Assembly: GCA_963995525.1 (NCBI GenBank)
Contig: OZ023216.1
Location: 54,629,611 to 54,693,610 of the forward strand
Direction: 5' to 3'
DNA length: 64,000 bases
Origin: Escarpia spicata
Taxonomy: Eukaryota; Annelida; Polychaeta; Sabellida; Siboglinidae
The notes beneath the pieces were generated by a model. The model searched no databases. It was not told the DNA's origin and saw only the letters and a list, made by a program, of their open reading frames with translations. Below are positions 57,100 through 64,000 of the stretch, piece after piece. Numbering within the stretch: the first letter of the stretch is position 1; every line of letters starts with the position of its first letter. Both the position numbers and the translations under genes were made by a program.

Positions 57100-57269
57100 C
57101 GACCCAAACCCGCCCATCTACGGCAGTGATTGGATAGAATGGCGCACGTGACTGGATACGCATGCGCTGATCGGTCAAGTGCGCGAACTCGGCTCAGTTT
57201 GTTTACAATCGCCATCGTTCTACGCCATTTATTCGCCGCTATTATAAAAGATATTCTACGCACGACACC
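57100..57269 (+). promoter_or_regulatory. Transposase promoter region
   Basis: GC-rich DNA directly upstream of the transposase ATG holds an inverted CCAAT box (GATTGG, about 57128), CACGTG (about 57145), an NRF1-like GCATGCGC (about 57160) and TATAAAA at 57243-57249. The TATA box is only about 20 nt from the ATG at 57270, so the 5' leader would be very short or an alternative start is used. Confidence 0.45.
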
Positions 57270-59590
57270 ATGTCGGATGGTAGGAAGAAGCACATCGCTA
57301 CTTTTGGGAAGGGTCGAAAGCGCAGGCGACTGCAACTGAGGCTTGCACGGGCTCCATCGACGGCCACAGTGGCGGCGGCAGCAGTTTCTCCGGTCGAAGG
57401 CAAAGGATCCGACTCGGACAGTGACGCGAGCGACACCCGTCAGTCTCCTGTCAGCCAGGTATTATTCATTTTTACTTTTGGCTGACATTTCATGTGCACG
57501 TACATTTTTATCACATTATATTTGGCTAATGTACCCAGGCTATGAATACAAATGACTTACCATGTCATAAAAATAATACTGCTAATTTCAATGGTGAATG
57601 GAATTACAAGTTTGCTGGCAGGCAGGCTAGGCTAGAATTATTCTTGTAATTTATAGTACAGCCATATACTAGCTTTATGTCACACCAATGACCTGTTATA
57701 TAGGCTGTTATAAAATGCAGGAATATTTGGAAAATCACACTTGTTTATAACTTGAGGAAACTGCAAAACAAATAATGTATTTTCAAATATAGTATTTACT
57801 GTGAACTGAATATTATATATTTATCAACTATTATGTTATTATAATATATAATTTGTTCGCAGGTTACTGAACCCCAGCCATCAACTTCGGCAACAGAAAA
57901 GAAGTTCTCCTTCAGGACGACTTTTCGAGATGATGGCAGCGACACTGAGGATGCGCCCGAGACAGCGAGTGACATCACGACTGTCATCACTCGATCGAGC
58001 ATGCTGTCAACACTCGTGAAAGGTCTGCTGTGTCTGGAGTGTGGTGCAGCGTCGTTGGTGATCCGTGTCACCGACCACCGACTTGGCCTCGTTGCAGCGA
58101 TGGAGACTGTGTGCACAGAGTGTGACACCGTGCTCAACTCCACCCTCACGTCTGACCGCATCGAGGGGTCAACTGCAGGGAACGTGCCTTTCTCCGTTGT
58201 GCGCCAGGCAGTAGCTGCATCGATGGACATGGGAGTTGGCCATGCGGGGTTGGTGAAGTTGTGTAGATTTCTCGACATGAAGCCTCTGACACACACCTCC
58301 TTCACCAAACACACACATGCCATTTGCGACGCCAACAAGGTTGTCGTGACCCGGATGCTCGACGATGCTGCCAGCGTTGTCCGTCGCGTCTACCGGGACA
58401 TCGACTCGTCGATCGGGGAAGATGACGTCATCGACTTGACCGTCAGCTACGATGGGTCGTGGATGACCCGTGGTCACAAGTCGCATTACGGGATCGGCTG
58501 TGTCGTCGAGGTGATCACGGGCCTGGTGATTGACCTCCAGGTGATGTCGTTGTACTGCCAACGTTGTGCGTACGCAAGCACCCGACACGGCGGCATGAAC
58601 ACAGCAATGTTCAAGGACTGGTTTACGACACACGAGCCAGAGTGCAACCGCAACTACGAGGGGGCGTCGGGCGGCATGGAGGTGAAGGCTGCGGAGCTGC
58701 TGTGGACCCGCTCCACCAACCGGAACTTCCGCTACACAACCATGCTCGCCGACGGAGACGCCAGGACCTTCAACCACCTCACCAGCTTGCGTGTGTATGG
58801 CGACGTGGAAGTACAGAAGGAAGAGTGCGTCAACCACGTCGCCAAACGACTCGGCACGGCACTGCGCAAGTTGGCGGCATCGGGGAAGAAGGCTGGCGTC
58901 ACCCTCGGAGGCCGGGGCTTCGGGAAATTGACGCAGGCCACAATCAACAAGCTCACTGCCTACTATGGGAAGGCAGTGCGAGCCCACCCCCATGATGTCG
59001 ACGGGATGCGGGATGCGATCTTGGCGACTTTCGACCACGCCGTCTCCAATGACGAGAGGCCCCAGCACGACCGCTGCCCGGTGGGAGCTGACAGCTGGTG
59101 CTTCTACCAGAAGGCACTCGCCACCGGGCAGGAACCAGGCCCACACCGGACGAATGTGGGTACGCCGCTTGCACCCGACGTCGCTGAGCATGTCAAGGAC
59201 GTCTACACCCGGCTGGCCCATGTAGACCTCCTCAAGCGCTGCACGCTGGGGAAGACGCAGAATGCAAATGAAAGCATCCACTCAGTGGTGTGGCACAAGT
59301 GCCCAAAGACGAGCTTCGTTGGACTAGAGCGCGTTGTCTCCGCCACCTGCAGCGCAGTCTCGGTATTCAACGCTGGCATCGAGGTGACAATGAGGAACCT
59401 CTGTGAGGTGATGCAGGTGCCAACAGGTGCCCACTTGTTGGCATCTGCAGAGAAGGCCGACCGACAACGCCTCAGTCAGGCTAAGCGCCAGGCTATGTCA
59501 GCGTCGAAGGAGGCTAGGCAAACCAGGCATATTGCAAGGACACGGGCGGCGGAATCTGCACCGACTAACTATGGTGATGGGATGTTTTAG
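57270..59590 (+). CDS. Kolobok / Mutator-like DDE transposase, two exons
   Basis: Exons 57270-57458 and 57863-59590 join in phase 0 (donor CAGCCAG|GTATTA, acceptor TTTGTTCGCAG), giving 638 residues with no internal stop. The N-terminus is basic (KGRKRRRLQLRL), a likely nuclear-localisation signal, followed by an acidic Ser-rich stretch. C120-x2-C123...C147-x2-C150 forms a probable zinc-binding module. The catalytic core is visible as D260 in YDGSW, D360 (or D362) in LADGDA, and E533 in NANESIHS, a DDE arrangement. KEECVNHVAKRLGTALR lies between the last two and is characteristic of animal proteins annotated as Mutator-like transposases. The role is cut-and-paste transposition at TTAA sites. 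Codon use is much GC-richer than in the surrounding DNA, consistent with a recent arrival. Domestication is unlikely because it still lies between matching TIRs. Confidence 0.88.
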
Positions 59591-60639
59591 GTTCCAGCAG
59601 AACAGAACAGTGCACATAGAATTATAATGAACTGTGAACATTACATCAAGTGACATTTTTTCAAATATAATTCTTATTTGTGCTTCACAAAGTATATGTT
59701 TGATAACATTTTTACTTTTCAGTCTATAATCTTGTACTTTACATCCTCAGAAAGAACATAACTTGGAGGACATATGTGTGTAATTTCAGGTCTCTGTGCC
59801 TATTTGTTGTTATACAATTCATTGTTGAAATGTTCACAAACTTTGACGTCGTTTTTCTACAATACAATTATTTCACTGAACTGACTTCTCTTATTGCGTA
59901 GATCTCGGCTATTTCCCAACCGAATCCTTTGAAATTTTCAGAACTTCTCCATAATATTGCTCTCCATGTTATAACATTGAGAAATGGACAAAATATTGCA
60001 AGACAAAAATTCTACCACACAAAATGTTCATATTTTGTTTGAAATTTTGTAACAAGAATTTCGTAAAATCGTATAAAAAAAAATACAAAAACAATCAGCA
60101 AAAACTCGACGTTATAACATGCAGGTGTATCTTAGTTATATGCCCACAAAGTTGCAGTGAATTTGGCCAGCCCATTATGTAGATCTAGGCTTTCAGCTGG
60201 TACCATTGAAATTTTAAATGGCCGCCCCGATAAGGGTCAAAAGGGGGTCCAAAAAAATTAAAAAAATTATCCACATTCCTTTTGTAATATAATAAAAACT
60301 GTCCTAAAATTTCAGCAAGCTGTCCTAAGAAATAAGAAAAATTCAATTCAGGGTGTTGTGTCCCCTTAAGCAAGTCGTTCGGCTTTAAGGGCTTTAGAAT
60401 TTTTTTCACAGAATCTTTTATTATGTTTAAATTGAGCACGTTCGATTTTCATTATGTCACACAAAGGACCGTGTCGGGGACTCCCTGCAGACTGCCATAT
60501 GGGAAAAGACTAGCAATATACTGGTGTGGGCAATAATCGTGGGTCGAATCGTGTTTTGCAATTTTTAATAAAACCTGATCAAATTGTTCCGTAAGATACT
60601 GATGTGATAAATCTCTAAAGCATATTGTTGTCTATTCAA

Positions 60640-62080
60640 ACACTATACCCACAGGACTGTAGTACTGAAACTGCGCTCCTGCAAGTGCATGACAATGTGA
60701 TTCGGTGCATGGACGAACGCAAAGGTGTGGTTCTGCTGCTAACTGATCTGAGCGCAGCATTTGATACAATTGACCATGCCATTCTTTTAAACACACCATC
60801 GGCGTCGACGATCACTGTTTGTCATGGTTCGCTGCCTACTTACAACACATACAATACACGGTGTTGATTGCCGGTGAGCAGTCTAAACCTCACATACTCA
60901 CTTGCTGTGTCCCGCAGGGGTCAGTTCTTGTCAGGTCTGTTCACTATATATATGACTCCTCTCGCGTCGCTACTCAGCCACCATGGCATGGCTTACCATC
61001 TATATGCCGACGACATCCAAGTTTTCCAAGAATTTAGCCTGAGCAATAATATATTTTCACCCGACATTGCCATCACGAAAATAGAACTCTGTGTTGCCAG
61101 CATCCGTTAATGGATGAAAACCAACATGCTAAAACTGAATGATGACAAAACGGAGATCATCATTATCCAACCGAAATCAGCAACCGAAAATGTTCTTCCT
61201 GACGGTGTAACTATCAGAAACGTGCGCGTGTTACCCAACACACACGCCAGAAACTTGGGGGTGACCTTTGGTTCCAATATGTACCTTAAGCAACACCTAA
61301 CTAACATGTGCAGACATGTGTATTACCAACTCCATAGCATTGGACGCATTCGTCGATACTTAGACAAAGAACACACAAAACAACTTGTGCATGCGCTAGT
61401 CTTCTTAATGGATTGCCAGCGACAGTAATTGAGAAACTACAACGTGTCCAAAATGCATGTGTTCGTATCATAATGATGCGGTCGAAACGAGACCATGTCA
61501 CGCCCATGCTCTTGGAGCTGTACTGGCTTACTGTGAAGACCCTACTTCTCACTTTCAAATGCCTTCATGGGCTCGCACCTCCATATCTATCAGCACTTCT
61601 CTCTCTGTATCGCCCAACACGCTGTCTACGCTCCTCCGATCAGCTACTCCTTAAACAACCCACTAGCCGCACTAAACTCGGCGAACGAGCATTCTCTCGT
61701 GCAGCTCCAAAAGCATGGAATCAACTACCACTCACAGTGCGCCAATGCACTAGTGTCAATCAGTTTAAAGTGGCACTGAAGACGCATCTTTTCACAAATT
61801 ATTTTAACCTTCGATGGTCATAATTATTTATACCTTCATTTTAATTAATTTAGTATTATAATTAATCAATTTTATTGTTTTAATGGCTTGCATAATTGTG
61901 TTTATTTATATATTTTAAGGCAGTATAGTGGATTTTACGTAGTAGTAATGATTGCATAGTATTTTTTAAATATAGATCGTATGATGTTATTTATTTGCAT
62001 TAACCATTGTAAAGCGCCCCAGAACAATTATTTGGATGGGGCGCTATATAAGAAAGAAATAATAATTATTTTTATTATTA
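60640..62080 (+). mobile_element. L2-like non-LTR retrotransposon (LINE D), 5'-truncated
   Basis: Plus-strand remnant starting inside the reverse transcriptase: CSTETALLQVHDNVIRCMDE, TDLSAAFDTIDHAILL (motif A), CVPQGSVL (motif B), YHLYADDIQVF (motif C), MKTNMLKLNDDKTEIII, then VIEKLQRVQNACVRIIM, LHGLAPPYLSALLSLYRPTR, RAFSRAAPKAWNQLPLTVRQ and an end at about 61823. These C-terminal blocks are characteristic of L2/CR1 elements. The 3' end has TGTAAAGCGCCCC...GGGGCGCTATATAAG, a conserved stem typical of L2 tails, and an (ATT)n-like microsatellite to about 62080. Frameshifts near 60800, 60950 and 61400 make it inactive. Confidence 0.85.
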
Positions 62081-64000
62081 TATGGGCCATCATGATACGT
62101 TGGGTATACTAGGTGAAATATATAGGCATAACACCTATCACATAACGAATGCCGACCGGCAAGGCGCCGAGAGTGTAACCGGAACTATTTATTGAATAAG
62201 TAGGTCATCAACGTAACAATGAGTGCATCACACAACATATTCCATTGATGTCACATCGAACGAACGAACCCTCAATTCACAATGCGCCGTCCTATCAAGA
62301 TTTCTTGTTCAAACTGACCGTTTGGATGTAGAGAGAGTATGTTCAATAACTTACACTTTAATTTGCCTAACGATGAAAAGTTATAGTACGCCATACAACA
62401 CAGAGGAATTCATTTACAGTTTTAGTGGTACTATTCTTATCAAAAGCGTCGCGTAAGTTGAACGCCAGATGTGCCGCAGAGGTAGACATCCGGGGGGCTG
62501 GTGATGTACTGTGGTAGAGATCCGTGAGCGGGTGATACACTTTAAGAACATAGCGGTCGTGCATACACTACGAATTGTGGACTGTAAATTGATTCGATCT
62601 ACAATTTAACAACTTACAAGCGTCAGAAGGTTTGTCGTTTGCGTCATTTTTATCGTTAGCTTGACGCAATTATCTATAAGGTAGATTTCTTTTGACCTAG
62701 AGTCAAACCACTAAATGGAATTGATACTACCTAACCATGCAGCGCCACTCTACGTTTAGACCAATGTTTCTCGAACACCTTACGTATGACTATACTTTGT
62801 TCAAGAGCAACTTTAATAAACGTTTAAAACTGCAGCCAATGTATATGAAGCATTCTCCTTTGTATGGTGTATGTTTGACAACGTTTGCGGCAGTAGTTCA
62901 TCGTGCAGAAATTACCGCACACAACCACTTTCGCCCGCGCACGCACGAACGCACGCACGCACGCACGCACGCACGTACGTACGTATATATGCGTGTGTTC
63001 AGCGGGCGAGTCAAGGCGGTCTCGCGGTAGCAGTGATCGGTAGTGAGGATACAATCCGAACGCGACGAGGTGGCAGCGGTCGGACGGCGGCGCGACGGAA
63101 GTGACGTGGTTGCCGACGGTAATGGGAAGCCGCTCGAGAGAGGGACAGAAGTAGCGTAAGCACAGCTTTGGTTCGAAGTCCTTACGGTTCTGCTTCGTGA
63201 GGTATTGCTGTCGCGAGTGGAAACTATAGGAAGAAACAAGATAGCCCACGAAACATACGATGTCCTACTCAAAATAGATAATTCCGCAAGGAATAAGTAA
63301 TAAATATAGCAAACGATGTCACGATGTGTTTCACTTATGGAAGGAGTTTGAAAGCTGACATGAAACGGTGGTAGCTAGGCAATGACAGAATGCTAGAGCT
63401 GTCTCATAACTTGATATATTCACACGATGCACACATTAATATCAGTGCTGGTGTGTAACTCAAAGAGCCCGATAATTCCTGGACCTCACCTGGAAGTAGA
63501 GGGCAATGATTTGATGAGCATGCCCAGCTCGCATTGGGTCCGCGCCCTAGCGGAGAAGCAGCAACACGGCGGGGGCGTTGATGGAGTTACAGGCGAAGAG
63601 TAGTGGGGTTCTAACCCTACTCAAGTTAACATCGCTATTCGATACGTCTGAGGGAACTTTGCCGTCGGGTCAGTAACTTTTCTGAGTTACTGGTCCGTGT
63701 GACTGCCTACTTTTCCGGGGACATTACACCGTTTTACAACAGTATACATCAGCTTGTCGTCAAAACTGGCCACCAGAAGTCGCTGTTTGCAACAAAAATC
63801 TGTTAATAAAAATGCGTTTTTACGCTCAGTATAGCCCAATTTCCTTTGTCGTGGGACGGACGCTCACGAAACGCGCACGTTATAGTTACTTTTATAGTTG
63901 AATAAGCTCCTGAAATGAACGTACGGTAACTTACTCACTATCCAAATAGACTATGCACTTCGTATTATTGGAAAACGCCGCCAATGCCAAAATCTGCCGG
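62081..64000. other. Unique sequence with a CpG-rich stretch, no supported gene
   Basis: About 1.9 kb. A (GCAC)n-type microsatellite runs about 62935-62975, leading into CpG-rich DNA to about 63190. CAGTAAC and GTTACTG form a short hairpin near 63671-63692. A minus-strand open stretch at 62564-62367 (MHDRYVLKVYHPLTDLYHST at its start) has no supporting splice sites or recognisable family and is left uncalled. Confidence 0.5.
62935..62985. repeat. (GCAC)n / (GTAC)n microsatellite
   Basis: CGCGCACGCACGAACGCACG begins a run of tetranucleotides that turns into ACGTACGTACGT. Open frames across it are artefacts. Confidence 0.9.

Larger units (their letters stand above)
56702..60369 (+). mobile_element. 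Kolobok-type DNA transposon with TIRs and TTAA target-site duplication
   Basis: The terminal inverted repeats GGGGACACGACACCCTG (56706-56722) and its inverse with one mismatch (60349-60365) bound 3660 bp, flanked by TTAA at 56702-56705 and 60366-60369. TTAA duplications are known for Kolobok and piggyBac elements; the encoded DDE transposase is unlike piggyBac, so Kolobok is the better fit. The element sits inside LINE C, whose motifs resume on the other side of the TTAA. Both transposase exons are open, so the copy looks young and possibly autonomous. Confidence 0.85.
55026..60640 (-). mobile_element. Non-LTR retrotransposon (LINE C), decayed, hosting a Kolobok insertion
   Basis: Minus-strand LINE in two parts. 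The 5' part (about 60640-60370) encodes GSPRHGPLCDIMKIERAQF, a typical pre-RT segment. After the TTAA-flanked insertion it resumes at 56701 with FWKDIKQMN, then NMWLHHYQSLLNSV, MPTGKAPGYDCISNEHFKYA, a degraded palm A (SMLDASKAFNKVN), YMDDLSINLNKLQIGC and MYADDLCIFF, and ends with FNERMRPSIYSLLC. The 3' tail is GAAATAAAACATTATTATA at about 55025-55040. Several frameshifts and stops interrupt it, so it is not active. Net length is about 1.95 kb, 5'-truncated. Clade unassigned. Confidence 0.8.

Noticed and set aside
57796..58338. Minus-strand 180-codon frame overlapping the transposase second exon
   Set aside because: Antisense shadow; no independent start or splice support.
58169..59281. 370-codon minus-strand frame opposite the transposase
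   Set aside because: Antisense shadow of the GC-rich transposase exon; the plus frame has catalytic motifs and splice support.
56702..60369. piggyBac element, because of the TTAA duplication
   Set aside because: The transposase has the YDGSW / LADGDA / NANES arrangement and CVNHVAKRLG motif, unlike piggyBac, and the ends start GGGG.
62824..63249. 141-codon minus-strand frame with RACVRACVRA repeats
   Set aside because: It crosses the (GCAC)n microsatellite; no splice or family evidence.

Overview
This is metazoan nuclear DNA. It contains spliced genes with GT-AG introns, non-LTR retrotransposons with 3' tails, a TTAA-flanked DNA transposon and an animal-type leucine-rich-repeat gene. It is probably a marine or other invertebrate, but the species cannot be fixed from the sequence. 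By my estimate more than half of the 64 kb is tandem repeat: about 29 distinct arrays with unit lengths of 14-115 bp that are mostly unrelated to each other. Most long open frames in the window are simply repeat arrays without stop codons and are not genes.

Layout. 0-10.6 kb: eight minisatellite arrays, a tRNA-derived SINE remnant whose head seeded one of them, and a CpG-rich promoter-like stretch near 6.4-7.0 kb. 11-16.9 kb: two decayed minus-strand LINEs, one of them split by a 44-bp minisatellite. 17.3-27.65 kb: a 19-bp, a 115-bp and then an 8.3-kb 71-bp satellite array (about 117 copies) with internal block duplications. 28.0-49.8 kb: one plus-strand gene that I reconstructed as 12 coding exons (about 503 aa, unknown function, C-terminal CCVL CaaX-like box). 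All of its exon phases agree, and its introns are filled with minisatellites. 50.9-52.6 kb: a 47/54-bp array. 53.2-54.4 kb: a minus-strand two-exon LRR gene (about 295 aa). 55.0-60.6 kb: a minus-strand LINE interrupted by a complete-looking 3.66-kb Kolobok-type transposon with an intact two-exon 638-aa DDE transposase. 60.6-62.1 kb: a plus-strand L2-like LINE. 62.1-64.0 kb: no gene that I can support.

The most unusual signal is in the 12-exon gene. In at least six places the intron's minisatellite unit is a copy of, or closely resembles, the adjacent splice junction (exon end plus donor, or acceptor plus exon start), repeated from about 10 to about 76 times. Exon 8 is the extreme case: both of its junctions appear amplified in tandem downstream of it. 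I know of no named system that matches this; it is a sequence observation whose mechanism and effect on splicing are open.

The two host genes, the unknown 12-exon gene and the LRR gene, converge on the 50.9-52.6 kb array. Nothing in the sequence shows that they work together.
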